Under the pieces are notes generated by a model. That model was not told where the DNA came from. It did not search any database and worked only from the letters and a program-made list of their open reading frames with translations. The position numbers and the translations under genes are program-made. Positions 46,214-55,426 of a stretch of DNA of 64,000 nucleotides are shown here, one piece after another. Source of the DNA: JBAZOO01 sp041648735 (GTDB taxonomy: Bacteria; Verrucomicrobiota; Lentisphaeria; Oligosphaerales; CAITYL01). The stretch lies in NCBI GenBank assembly GCA_041648735.1, contig JBAZOO010000013.1:32409-96408 (forward strand), in the 5' to 3' direction. Positions within the stretch are counted from its first letter, which is position 1. Every line of letters starts with the position of its first letter.

Positions 46214-47166
46214 AGCAGCGCCCCCGCCTCAATCCGGTGGATCTTCATCCGCCCCGGATCAATCACGCCCAGCCCCATCGCCGCGGCAATGCGCAGGTAG
46301 GGGATGCTCGCCGGATCCGCGACGAAATGGGTGGCGGCCACTGCGTCGGCCGCGACCTGGCTGCGGGAGACGATGATCTCCCCGGGCGTCTTCAGCCGCG
46401 TCGCCGGCCCCTGCGGACCGTTGTCCAGCATCAGCCGCGTCGCGTCCACGATCGCCCAGGTCGGCTTCAGGAAGGTGGCGAAGTCGGCGATGCACTGGTG
46501 CAGGTCGTTGTTGTGCCAGAAGCCGCGGTCGTTGACGGCGCCCATCCAGTTCTTCAGGCAGATGGTGAGCATGGCGCCGCCATGGTGCTTGGCCACCGGC
46601 ATGTTGACCACCGCGTCGGCGTCAAGATAATCCTTGCCGACCAGGGCCGCCTTGAGCCGCTTCGCGTCCGGCAGCGTCACCGCCTGGAACTGCTCCTTGC
46701 GGTTGAGCGCGTAGAGCTTCGCCCCGTGCTTGGCCGCCGCCGCGGCAATGCCGCTCATGGTGAAGGAGTCCTTGGGGTCGGCGCAGGGCTTTTCCGGCAG
46801 CACCAGTTCGGGGATGCCCGCCGCCTTGCAGCCGGCGAGGAAGCCGTCCACCAGCCCCGGATGGGTGTTGGCGCCGACCTCGGGCGTGCGCGCCCAAGCG
46901 GCATTGACCTTCAGCGCCAGCTTGTGCACCGGCCGCCCCAGCCCGAGGCCGCCGTTGGCCGCGATCACCTTCAGCCCGGCCTGGATCAGCCGTGCCGGAT
47001 CGGGATCGTGGATGACCCAGACCTCCGGGACGGGCAGCACCGGGGCGGCCTCCGCCGCCAGCGTGCTCAAGGGCTTCAGCGCCAGCGCGGCGCCACCCAG
47101 GGCGCCAAGCTTGAGGAACTGCCGGCGGGTGAAACCGCCGGCCGACGGCTGCGGGACGTGGGACAT
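46210..47166 (-). CDS. Tat-exported DUF362 protein
   Basis: This 318-residue protein begins with a twin-arginine signal (TRRQFLKLGALGGAALAL). It continues as DUF362, a family often coupled to iron-sulfur electron carriers: DADAVVNMPVAKHHGGAMLTICLKNWMGAVNDRG is the family core, and ATHFVADPASIPYLRIAAAMGLG the C-terminal block. Unlike many relatives it has no CxxC clusters of its own, and the four-cluster protein encoded immediately downstream with a 4-base overlap would supply them. Function of the pair is unknown; a periplasmic reductive step is a reasonable guess. Confidence 0.82.
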   Translation of the reverse strand: MSHVPQPSAGGFTRRQFLKLGALGGAALALKPLSTLAAEAAPVLPVPEVWVIHDPDPARLIQAGLKVIAANGGLGLGRPVHKLALKVNAAWARTPEVGANTHPGLVDGFLAGCKAAGIPELVLPEKPCADPKDSFTMSGIAAAAAKHGAKLYALNRKEQFQAVTLPDAKRLKAALVGKDYLDADAVVNMPVAKHHGGAMLTICLKNWMGAVNDRGFWHNNDLHQCIADFATFLKPTWAIVDATRLMLDNGPQGPATRLKTPGEIIVSRSQVAADAVAATHFVADPASIPYLRIAAAMGLGVIDPGRMKIHRIEAGALL

Positions 47167-47286
47167 GCGGCACCTCCAACTCCGGGCAAGACAGCACGGA
47201 TCGGCTCCGGGCTTTCCGTACTATAGAGGCCGGGGCGGCGGCGCGCAACCGGCCGGCGGCCGGTGGAGGCTTCGCGGGCCGAAAAA

Positions 47287-47362
47287 TGGCGTCCCCACGG
47301 GGATTCGAACCCCGGTCGCCGGGATGAAAACCCGGTGTCCTAGGCCTCTAGACGATAGGGAC
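47287..47362 (-). tRNA. tRNA-Glu (UUC anticodon)
   Basis: The minus strand gives GTCCCTA...TGGGGAC as acceptor stem, a D arm starting CGTCTAGAGGCC, an anticodon loop TTTTCAT with TTC at positions 34-36 between CCGGG and CCCGG, the T arm CGGGG-TTCGAAT-CCCCG and an encoded CCA. The 76-nt length is normal. Confidence 0.96.
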
Positions 47363-47380
47363 GCAAAAAAGGCGAAGCAG

Positions 47381-47408
47381 AATGTACCGCCTTCCCGGCT
47401 GTTTGCAA
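47381..47408 (-). promoter_or_regulatory. Promoter of tRNA-Glu
   Basis: On the minus strand TTGCAA (47408-47403) and TACATT (47386-47381) are separated by 16 bases, and the -10 lies 19 bases before the tRNA 5' end. Confidence 0.6.
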
Positions 47409-47426
47409 ACTGTTTGGGGTGGGCGG

Positions 47427-47474
47427 CCCGGGTTGGAGTCCACGCTTCAGCGAAGCCACCGGCACGGCGGCCTG
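47427..47474. repeat. 48-bp dispersed repeat, copy A
   Basis: This segment (CCCGGGTTGGAGTCCACGCT to GGCACGGCGGCCTG) matches 63877-63924 with one mismatch in 48 positions. It shares the TGGAGTTCACGCTTCAGCG arm with the inverted repeat at 36196-36331. Confidence 0.9.
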
Positions 47475-47483
47475 TTGAAAGGC

Positions 47484-47552
47484 GGTTTCCGACATCGCCG
47501 GCGTCACCGGGATGGCGATCATCCGGGCGATCCTTGCCGGGGACAAGTTCGT
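47484..47552 (+). pseudogene. Possible IS110-family transposase remnant
   Basis: Translated from 47484, the sequence reads VSDIAGVTGMAIIRAILAGD after an initial Ala. It resembles the ISDITGVTGM-IIRAI-AGE block in the middle of IS110/IS116-type transposases. The match covers only about 20 residues and is followed by unrelated sequence, so this is a tiny relic if real. The rest of the 337-base gap 47363-47699 holds the tRNA promoter and the 48-bp repeat. Confidence 0.35.
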
Positions 47553-47699
47553 CGCCTATCTGCGCCTCGCCCGCCAGGCCGCCAGCCTCGGGCTGGCCAT
47601 CGTCCCGGCGCCAGCCCCCCCATCTTTTTTCCGCGGCACGGCTTGACTGGGCGCGCCACAAGCGCTATGGTAGCTCTCTATAACACCGATGGTGGTGGG

Positions 47700-48941
47700 A
47701 TGGAAACGGACTTTATGGCAATCCAGTTGAACAGCCGGCCCCTGAAATACCAGGCCATCGAGGCCGAACTGCGCCGGTTCGTGGCTGGGCGGCAGGCCGG
47801 GGAGAAGCTGCCCTCGGAGCGGGAGCTGGCCCAGGCTTTCCAGTGCAATGTGCTCACGGTGCGGAGGGGGCTTTCAGCCTTGGTCGCGGAGGGGCTGGTG
47901 GTCCGCCGCCCGGGCAGCGGCACCTTCATCGCCAAACGCGAGGGGCCGCCGGCGGCGGCGCCGGAGGCCTTCCTCCCCGGCAGCCGGCACCGCCTGGGGG
48001 CGCTGATCTCCCATGATGGTGACGCCTACGCCCACAAAGTCACGCAGGCAGTGGCGCTGGCGGCCCGGCGCGAGGCGGTGGATCTGCGCTCGGCCTGGAT
48101 CCACGACTATGGCGACGAGGCGCTGCAACAGGCCGAAACCCTCAAGGCGGGCGGCTGCACCGCCCTGGTGCTGCCCTGGTTCCCGCCACACCTGGTGGGC
48201 AAGGTCGAATCCTTCGTGCGGAAAAGCCCCCTGCCGGTCAGCCTGCCCCAGCTCATTGCGGGGCTGGAGGGGAACTGTTTCGAAAAGCCGGAAGTGTTCG
48301 GCAAGAGCATGTTGGCGGCGACCGAGGGGCTGTGCCATTATTTCCGCCGCCTAGGGCACGGGCGCATTGCCTTTTTGGGCCCCAACGCCTCGGGCAACAT
48401 CATTTTGCAGGCCAAGTTGGCCGCCTACTCCTGCTACGTCAGCCGGGAGGGGCTGGAGAACCTCTCGGGGCTGGTCGGGGAAACGGCGGGCGAGATGGAC
48501 GCGCTGGCCCGGCGGTGGCAGATCTTCCGGGGCGACTTGGCGGTCATCAGCTACGACGACACCCACGCCTTGCGGCTGGTCACGGCGATGCACAAGCTGG
48601 GGCTGGCGGCGCCCATGGACTTCAGCATTGTCGGCTACAACAACATCGAGGCCAGCCAGAGCTGCGACCCGCCGCTCTCCACCGTCTGCCAGAACTTCGA
48701 CTACCTCGGCACCTGGCTGGTGAAGAGCGCGCTGGCGTTGGCGGCCGGCCGGCGGGAACAGTCCGCCGAAGTCGCGCCGCTGCACCTGCTGATCCGCCAT
48801 TCCTGCGGCGGCCGGGCGGCGGCCGGCGACCTGGCCAAGGCCGGTATCACCGGGCTGGTCATGGAAGTTGACCCGAGGGTGGCGGCGCTGGCGCCGGGAG
48901 TGTCCACCGCCGTGCCGCAACCGGCCCTGGGCCAGCCCTGA
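47700..48941 (+). CDS. GntR-LacI hybrid transcriptional regulator
   Basis: This 413-residue regulator has a GntR winged helix (residues about 8-80: YQAIEAELRRFVAG, LPSERELAQAFQCNVLTVRRGLSALVAEGLVVRRPGSGTFI) joined to a LacI/periplasmic-binding-protein type sensor domain (LGALISHDGD to LHLLIRHSC). The segment MDFSIVGYNNIEASQSCDPPLSTV is the typical hinge-side sugar-pocket motif. Such chimeras respond to sugars. It stands directly before the pseudopilin and glycosidase genes on the same strand and is the likely regulator of that locus. Start at 47700; an ATG at 47715 (MAIQLNSRPLKY) is equally possible. Confidence 0.85.
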   Translation: METDFMAIQLNSRPLKYQAIEAELRRFVAGRQAGEKLPSERELAQAFQCNVLTVRRGLSALVAEGLVVRRPGSGTFIAKREGPPAAAPEAFLPGSRHRLGALISHDGDAYAHKVTQAVALAARREAVDLRSAWIHDYGDEALQQAETLKAGGCTALVLPWFPPHLVGKVESFVRKSPLPVSLPQLIAGLEGNCFEKPEVFGKSMLAATEGLCHYFRRLGHGRIAFLGPNASGNIILQAKLAAYSCYVSREGLENLSGLVGETAGEMDALARRWQIFRGDLAVISYDDTHALRLVTAMHKLGLAAPMDFSIVGYNNIEASQSCDPPLSTVCQNFDYLGTWLVKSALALAAGRREQSAEVAPLHLLIRHSCGGRAAAGDLAKAGITGLVMEVDPRVAALAPGVSTAVPQPALGQP

Positions 48942-49027
48942 GCGGAAGAAGGGTTGGCAAAACGCGGCGGCAAACGCCGGGATGATTTGAAAAGAAGGCC
49001 CCGAAGGGCAGTTGGAGAGACGATGAA

Positions 49028-49593
<566 letters not shown>

Positions 49594-49597
<4 letters not shown>

Positions 49598-50312
49598 AAA
49601 CCGAAGCACTCCACAGCACCAAGAGCGGAAAACTCGTGAACGTTTTGCGAACCCTTGCGCTGGCCGCATTGGCGCTCTTTCCCTTGGCCGGGCTTGCCGC
49701 CGGACAGGGGCGTTCCCTGTTGCCCAACGGCGGCAGCGTGACGGACAAGTCCAAGGCCAAGGAAGGCGTGGCCGCGGAGAACGCGGACGCGCTCAAAACC
49801 TTCCAGGCCGTGGGCCTGCAGGCGCTGGTGGCCGCCGTCCGCGGCACCGGCGCCCGGAACATCGTCATTGCCGGCGGCCTCGGCTGGAGCTACGATCTCT
49901 CCGGCATCCTGGAGGGCTACGCCCCGCGGGAACGGGAAGGCGGCAACGGCATCATGTACTCCCACCACAACTATCCGTGGAAGGTCGGCTGGCAAAAGGC
50001 GGTGCTGGCCGCGGCCGCCAAGCACCCCATCATCGTCGGCGAAGTGGGCTGCCCGGAGAAATGGGAGGACTTCGCCTTCATCAAGCCCACCGAGCGTTAT
50101 GAGAAGCTCGGCCCCGGCTGCACCTGGCCGGCGGACATGCTCGGCGCCATCCAGAAGCACCAGCTCAACTGGACCGGCTTCAGCTTCCACCCGCGCTGCG
50201 GACCGATGATGGTCATCAAGGACTGGGACTATACGCCCCGACTCCCTGCTGGGGCGTGTTCGTCAAGGACGCCCTCGCGGGCAAGCCGTTCGAGTTGAAG
50301 CAGATGCGATAA
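49594..50312 (+). pseudogene. Truncated GH5 glucanase copy
   Basis: An ATG overlapping the pseudopilin stop opens a frame with a signal peptide (VLRTLALAALALFPLAGLAAG) and LLPNGGS. It then jumps into the C-terminal third of a GH5 enzyme: the part with GLQALVAAVRGTGARNIVIAGG, the nucleophile region IVGEVGCPEKWEDF and FSFHPRCGP. The upstream half of the barrel, including the NEP acid/base motif, is missing. Near 50235 two extra C residues shift the frame, so TPTPYWGVFVK becomes TPRLPAGACSSR; the original stop is at 50310-50312. From 49810 to 50208 it aligns without gaps to 61269-61667, with 9 mismatches in 399 positions. It is inactive as a glycosidase. Confidence 0.88.
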
Positions 50313-50529
50313 CCCCCGGAAAACAGGAGAGAACCATGAGTATGCGAGGCACAGGAACCGGACACAATCACCTTCCAACCAAGGAGAGGATCATGAGCCC
50401 ACGACGCGGGCAAGCCGTTCGAGTTGAAGCAGATGCGATAACCCCCGGAAAACAGGAGAGAACCATGAGTATGCGAGGCACAGGAACCGGACACAATCAC
50501 CTTCCAACCAAGGAGAGGATCATGAGCCC
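50277..50529. repeat. 129-bp tandem duplication carrying translation signals
   Basis: Bases 50277-50400 are repeated exactly at 50406-50529, period 129 (43 codons, so frame is kept). Each unit spans the end of the GH5 pseudogene reading frame, AGGAGAGAACCATG and AAGGAGAGGATCATG. There are therefore four SD-ATG pairs in front of the autotransporter-repeat gene. Confidence 0.95.
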
Positions 50530-53500
50530 CCGGAAGCAGCGTAAGCACGTGACCATGATGATGGCGACCATTCTGGCGGACCTGATGGCGATCGGCTCGG
50601 CGGCGCGGGCGGACATGATCGTCAAGGACAACAACACCGACGACCTGAACCTGACGACCAGTTGGGTCGGCGGCGTGGTCCCCGGCAGCGGCGACATCGC
50701 GCTGTGGGACAGCACGGTCGCGGCCAACTCGGTTTCGCTGGGCAGCGACCTGAGCTGGCTGGGCATGGCGATTGACGCCAGTCACACCGGCAACATCACG
50801 CTGGCAACGGGCAAGACGCTGACCCTCGGCGCGGCCGGCATCAATTTCAGTCCCAACATCACCACCACCATCAACGGCGCCGTCATACTGGACGCCGATC
50901 AGACCTGGCGGCTGGCACAGGGCACATTGAGTCTGGGCGTCGCCGCCACCGTGGATACCCAGGGCCACCAACTGACTCTCACCGACCGGGGAACCAAGGA
51001 GTTCAAGGCGGCGATCACCGGCGGGGGCGACATCCTGATCAGCAACTATCAGGTCGTCAACGTCACGTCTAACGTGAAATTCAGCAGCGGCGCCACGGCG
51101 ACCTTGTCGGATGTCACCATCAGCCCCGGCAGCACGGCCGGATCAGGCAACAACCTGATTCTGCTGACCTTCAGCGGCGCCGCCGCGGCGGATCGCGTCA
51201 AGAGTCTGACGCTCAACGGCACCGGCTCGAACGTCGGCGTGGGGCTGGCCGTGGATCAGAGCGGCACCGACGCCAATACGGTGGACAACATCACCAATGC
51301 CCTGACGATCGATGGGGGCTACACCTTCGTGGCGGTGCGAGCCAAGAGCACGCGGAACTCGCAACTGGCGGTCGGCGGCTCGCTGGTGCGCAATGCCGGC
51401 AGCGTCGTCCTCTTTAACGGAAACAACCTGGGAACCAATGCCGTCGGCGCCGGGACCAACAGTTCCAACATCACCTTCGGCACCGCTCCGTCGCTGGTCG
51501 GCGGCGGCGGCTCGGCCGGCTCGACCACCCTCGGCATCATCCCCGGCGCTTTCGGCGACACTACCTACGCCACCAGCGGTTTCACTTACACCGCCACCAG
51601 CGGCCTGGTCACTTACGACGCCGCCAAAGGCGTCCGCCTCCTCGACGCCTCCGAATACAAATCCTCCATCACCGACGGCCAGACCGCCCTCGACAACGTC
51701 CGCCTGGCCAACAGCAGCGGCGCCGGCATCGTCACCACCACGCTGAACTCTGACACCACCATCAACTCCCTGTCCTTCAATGTCAGCGGCGCCAACACCA
51801 CAGACGGCTCCGGCATCATCATCGCCGGCACCGGAACCCTGACGCTCAACAGCGGCGTCCTCTTCGCCACCCAGACCGTCACCGGCCAGCCCACCGGCGG
51901 CAACGTTAACAACAAGATGCTCATCAGCGTCCCCACGCTCGACCTCAACGGCCGGGAAGGCGTCGTCATCGCCGGTGAAAACACGCTGTCCAGCACACGC
52001 ACCGGTGGTCGCCTGGAAATCAGCAGCGTCATCACCAACGACAACGGCAACGGCCTGACCTTCGCCGGCGGCGTGCTGGCCCTCACCGGTTCCTCCGACA
52101 ACACCTATACGGGCGTGACCACCGTCAACAGCGGCGCCATGCTTCTGACCGGCACCGCTACCGCTTTGATCCCCGGCGACGTCGTCATCAATGGCGGTTC
52201 ACTGGAAGACGTCGGCAACCGTATCGCCGATACCTCCAACATCACCATCAACGGCGGCGCCTTCAAACTCCAGATCGGCAACGAAGGCTCGGCCCGCAGT
52301 GAAACCTTCAATAACCTGACCATGAACGGCGGCTCGTATGGCACCGGCGCTTCCAATCACACCGGCGCCAGCACCATCAACGGAACCGCGACGCTGGCCG
52401 GCGGCGCCATGGGCATTTCCTCCCAGACCCATGTGGATGTGGCCGGTCTGACCACGCTGTCCGGCGGCACCGTCCGCGTCACTCGTTCTTCTTCGACCGA
52501 TCTGGCGGTTTACAACACCTATTTGGCCCTCAACGGCGGCCTGCAAATCACCAACACCGCCGCCGACCCCTACACGCCCCTCAGCATCGAAGACGGCGAC
52601 GCCACGCACTCCGGCGGCATGCTCACCCTGAGCGGCGACGTCACGTTCACCGGAAATACCACCAACGCCAACACGGTGGTCATCAACGCCCCCGTCGTCA
52701 ACGGCGGCACGCTCGGCATCGTCGCCCTCGACGGCGCCCGCACCTTCAACATCGGCAACGGCGCCGCCACGGTCGATCTGGCCATCGTCGCCCCCATCAC
52801 CGACGGCGCCAGCGCCGGCGGCATCAACAAGACCGGCTCGGGTACGCTGGCGCTTTCCGGCAGCAACACGTACACCGGCGCGACCACGGTTGGCAACGGC
52901 ACGCTGGTGATCAACGGCAGCAAGACCGGCGCGGGCGCGATCAATGTCAACTCTGGCGGCACCCTCGGCGGCACCGGCACCCTCGCCGGCATTCTGACCG
53001 TCAACGCCGGCGGCACCTTGGCCCCCGGCAACAGCATCGGCACGATCAACACGAGCAACCTCAGCCTGGCCGGCACGCTTGATGTCGAGCTGGGGCGCGA
53101 CGCCGGCACGCCGACGAGCGACCGCACCAACGTCACCGGCACGGTCACCCTCAGCGCCGGCGCCGACCTGAAGCTGACGCTCTACTCGGGGCTGGACAAT
53201 CCGGAGGTGGGCGACATCTTCTACCTGATCAGCAACGATCTTGCGGATGCCATCACCGGCGAGTTCACCAAGCTCAACGGCACCGCCACGACGCTGAGCG
53301 AAGGCAGTCTCTTCGACTGGAACTCGCAGCAGTGGCAGATCACCTACCTGGCCGACGACAACACTGGCTTCATCGGCGGCAACGACCTGGCCATCAAGGT
53401 CGTGCCCGAGCCGGCGGCGCTGGCGCTGCTGCTCGTCGGCGCGGTCGGGCTCCTCCGCCGCCGGGGACCTGCCGTCCAGGCAGTCCTCGCAGGGCGGAAG

Positions 53501-53536
53501 ACCGCCCGCCGCGCTTCATCAGAGCCGCGAGTGTGA
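50522..53536 (+). CDS. Autotransporter-repeat PEP-CTERM surface protein
   Basis: This 1004-residue exported protein starts with MSPRKQRKHVTMMMATILADLMAIGSAARAD (signal peptide). Its body is made of beta-strand repeats rich in Asn, Thr, Gly and Ser. Autotransporter-associated repeats are clear near 52070 and 52850 (LTGSSDNTYTGVTTVNSGAM, LALSGSNTYTGATTVGNGTL, NVNSGGTLGGTGTLAGIL), expected to fold as a right-handed beta helix. Near the end is VVPEPAALALLLVGAVGLLRRR, a PEP-CTERM sorting tail, but 22 more residues (GPAVQAVLAGRKTARRASSEPRV) follow. The start chosen is the last of four in-frame SD-ATG pairs, because only it gives a classical signal peptide; a start at 50336 would add 62 residues. 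An adhesin or matrix role is inferred. Confidence 0.82.
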   Translation: MSPRKQRKHVTMMMATILADLMAIGSAARADMIVKDNNTDDLNLTTSWVGGVVPGSGDIALWDSTVAANSVSLGSDLSWLGMAIDASHTGNITLATGKTLTLGAAGINFSPNITTTINGAVILDADQTWRLAQGTLSLGVAATVDTQGHQLTLTDRGTKEFKAAITGGGDILISNYQVVNVTSNVKFSSGATATLSDVTISPGSTAGSGNNLILLTFSGAAAADRVKSLTLNGTGSNVGVGLAVDQSGTDANTVDNITNALTIDGGYTFVAVRAKSTRNSQLAVGGSLVRNAGSVVLFNGNNLGTNAVGAGTNSSNITFGTAPSLVGGGGSAGSTTLGIIPGAFGDTTYATSGFTYTATSGLVTYDAAKGVRLLDASEYKSSITDGQTALDNVRLANSSGAGIVTTTLNSDTTINSLSFNVSGANTTDGSGIIIAGTGTLTLNSGVLFATQTVTGQPTGGNVNNKMLISVPTLDLNGREGVVIAGENTLSSTRTGGRLEISSVITNDNGNGLTFAGGVLALTGSSDNTYTGVTTVNSGAMLLTGTATALIPGDVVINGGSLEDVGNRIADTSNITINGGAFKLQIGNEGSARSETFNNLTMNGGSYGTGASNHTGASTINGTATLAGGAMGISSQTHVDVAGLTTLSGGTVRVTRSSSTDLAVYNTYLALNGGLQITNTAADPYTPLSIEDGDATHSGGMLTLSGDVTFTGNTTNANTVVINAPVVNGGTLGIVALDGARTFNIGNGAATVDLAIVAPITDGASAGGINKTGSGTLALSGSNTYTGATTVGNGTLVINGSKTGAGAINVNSGGTLGGTGTLAGILTVNAGGTLAPGNSIGTINTSNLSLAGTLDVELGRDAGTPTSDRTNVTGTVTLSAGADLKLTLYSGLDNPEVGDIFYLISNDLADAITGEFTKLNGTATTLSEGSLFDWNSQQWQITYLADDNTGFIGGNDLAIKVVPEPAALALLLVGAVGLLRRRGPAVQAVLAGRKTARRASSEPRV

Positions 53537-53654
53537 ATGAGCGGGCGGGGATCTGCCGTCCAGGCATCCCTTGGCTCCTGCCGTTCCCGTCCGGCGTGAG
53601 GGCAGGATCGTTCCTCGGCTGTCGCGGCTCGGATGGGGGGGAGCCGCGATTGCT

Positions 53655-53960
53655 TTTGGCCCACGAAAGAATTCGACCCGTTTTTAGCCCACAAATCTTC
53701 ACAAATCCGCACAAATCAAAACGCCAAACCATTTCTGCCCACGAAACACACGAAACAACACGAAAAATCCAAACCCTTTTTACCCACGAATCCACACAAA
53801 TCAACACGAATCAAACCGCTAAACCGATTTTACAACAAATCAAAACCCATAAAACCTTCCAAATGTCGCTAAAAATCTAAAAATTAAATTTTTCGTGTAG
53901 TTTCGTGTGTTTCGTGGGCTAAAAGATTTGTGGGGATTTGTGAAGATTTGTGGGGGAAAT
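53655..53960. repeat. AT-rich CCCACGAA / CACAAATC repeat with facing complementary halves
   Basis: The plus strand carries CCCACGAAAGAATTCGACCC, then GCCCACAAATCTTCACAAAT, CCCACGAAACACACGAAACA and CCCACGAATCCACACAAATC. After 53890 the complementary pattern follows: TTTTTCGTGTAGTTTCGTGTG and TTTCGTGGGCTAAAAGATTT, then GTGAAGATTTGTGGGGG. The two halves can pair into a long irregular hairpin. Base composition is sharply AT-rich against a GC-rich background. The gap 53537-53975 holds nothing else I recognise; short open frames within it have no homology. Confidence 0.85.
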
Positions 53961-53975
53961 CGGCGTGGTGAAATT

Positions 53976-54668
53976 GTGAAACGCAATTCATCGTTCACCC
54001 TGATTGAACTGCTGGTGGTGATTGCGATCATCGCCATCCTGGCAAGCCTCCTGCTACCGGCGTTGGGGCGGGCCCGCGAGATGGCGTGGAGCACGCACTG
54101 CCGGAACAACCTTCGGCAGCTCGGGGTGGGGTTTGTGCTCTACAGGACCGACTATGACGATTTCCTGCCGCCCGTCAACGCCGTCAAGAGCTACAATGCC
54201 GCCAGCCTTTATGACAAGCCCTATGGCATGGTCAACTGCATCGGCCCCTACCTGGGCTACCCCGAGTGGGCGGATCCGTGGTACAACTTTGGTGCGATCA
54301 AGGCCAAGTTCCGGGCCTCGGTGTTTGCCTGCCCCAGGAAGCCCGAGGCGGAGGCCTGGGTGAAGGTCAGCCTCGGCGAATCCGTGTATCTCCAGACCCC
54401 AGGCGGATTTGGCGGCAGCAATCCGCGGGCATGGTCCGTGCCCCGACCGTTTTTCGCGATCGCCAACCCCGCCGCCAAGATCCATGTCGCCGACGGCAAC
54501 GACTGGCATTTGGGCAACCGTTCCAGCGTGCCGGCGGCTCCCGGCGGCGCGTTCGAACTGTACCGGCACATGAACGGTACCAACATCGTGTTTGCCGACG
54601 GACACGCCGGACATTTCACCGCCGGATATGTGCTGGGCAACCTTGCCAGCGACTTTTCACTGCCGTAA
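53976..54668 (+). CDS. Pseudopilin-like protein with prepilin N-terminal motif
   Basis: This 230-residue protein starts with GTG just before KRNSSFTLIELLVVIAI. The pilin-like helix and Glu+5 are present, but the residue before Phe is Ser instead of Gly. After the spine (GRAREMAWSTHCRNNLRQLGVGFVLYRTDYDDFLPP) the protein continues with VFACPRKPE, NGTNIVFADGHAGHF (an H-x-n-D-G style C-terminal motif of the family), and ends near the stop without a membrane anchor. It is typical of the very large secreted pseudopilin-like families of Lentisphaerota, whose function is unproven. The core motif is almost identical at DNA level to that of 49028-49597. Confidence 0.86.
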   Translation: MKRNSSFTLIELLVVIAIIAILASLLLPALGRAREMAWSTHCRNNLRQLGVGFVLYRTDYDDFLPPVNAVKSYNAASLYDKPYGMVNCIGPYLGYPEWADPWYNFGAIKAKFRASVFACPRKPEAEAWVKVSLGESVYLQTPGGFGGSNPRAWSVPRPFFAIANPAAKIHVADGNDWHLGNRSSVPAAPGGAFELYRHMNGTNIVFADGHAGHFTAGYVLGNLASDFSLP

Positions 54669-54683
54669 CCAAGGACTTCAGCC

Positions 54684-55292
54684 ATGAAGAAAAGCGACCT
54701 GCGAATCGGAACGAAATCCCTGTGCCGGCTGGGCGGCGCCGCCCTGTTTGCCGGCGCGCTGCTGGGTTCTCTTGCGGGACGCGCCGCGGAGGAGGCGGCG
54801 GCGCTGCTTCCCAACGGCGGGTTCGAGCAGTCGGCCAACCAATCCGCGCCGGACGGCTGGGGCAAGCTTCCGGCGGGCGCGACCTGGGAGCAGGAGGACG
54901 GCAATCATTTCCTGCGCCTCAAGACGCCGGAGGCGGGCAAGACCGTCATGCTCTACCGCGCCGTGCAACTGCCCGCGGATGCCAAGGAGCTGGAGCTGAG
55001 CTACCGCGTCCGCTATGCCGACGTGAAGCCGGGCAAGGAAGCGTGGTTCGACGGCCGGATCATGATGAACTTCAAGGACGCGCCGGGGAAGGACGGAAAG
55101 ATGATCAAGCCGAGCCCGAAAGCCCCGAGCTTCCGCGGCAGCTCCGCCGGCTGGGTGGAGCGCAAGCAGCAGATCGCCATTCCGGACGGCGCCAAGGTGC
55201 TCGAACTCATGCCGTCGCTGTTCCAGGCGGCGGGCGGCACGCTGGATTTTGACGACTTCAAGCTGGTTCCGGTGGCGGCGCCGGCGCCCTGA
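54684..55292 (+). CDS. Secreted carbohydrate-binding-module-like protein
   Basis: This 202-residue exported protein (signal peptide LCRLGGAALFAGALLGSLAG) contains a single beta-sandwich module: LLPNGGFEQSANQSAPDGW, EDGNHFLRLK, LYRAVQLPADAKELELSYRVRY, EAWFDGRIMMNFKDA and GTLDFDDFKLVPV. The arrangement is like CBM4/CBM9-type domains (NGGFE...W start, DDF end), which bind sugars on the sandwich face. It is the free-standing homologue of the first N-terminal module of the GH5 protein at 59454. The next gene, a GH5, starts 135 bases downstream, so the pair may act together on beta-glucan. Confidence 0.75.
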   Translation: MKKSDLRIGTKSLCRLGGAALFAGALLGSLAGRAAEEAAALLPNGGFEQSANQSAPDGWGKLPAGATWEQEDGNHFLRLKTPEAGKTVMLYRAVQLPADAKELELSYRVRYADVKPGKEAWFDGRIMMNFKDAPGKDGKMIKPSPKAPSFRGSSAGWVERKQQIAIPDGAKVLELMPSLFQAAGGTLDFDDFKLVPVAAPAP

Positions 55293-55426
55293 GCCGCGTT
55301 TCCGGCGCCGGCTCCGCCCCCATGAGCCGCGGCCGCGGCACGGCGGCCGCACCCAAGGAAGACGCACGCGCCGCCCCCCCCCCCCAAAAAAATAAAATAC
55401 ATAACATGCTTAAAACAAATAAGATA

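Noticed and set aside
50336..50521. Use of the first in-frame ATG for the autotransporter-repeat protein
   Set aside because: It would put 62 duplicated, hydrophilic residues in front of the signal peptide; the start at 50522 is more plausible.
53633..53872. A 79-residue plus-strand open frame
   Set aside because: It is a translation of the AT-rich repeat (HKSSQIRTNQN, PTKHTKQHEK), with no ribosome site or homology.
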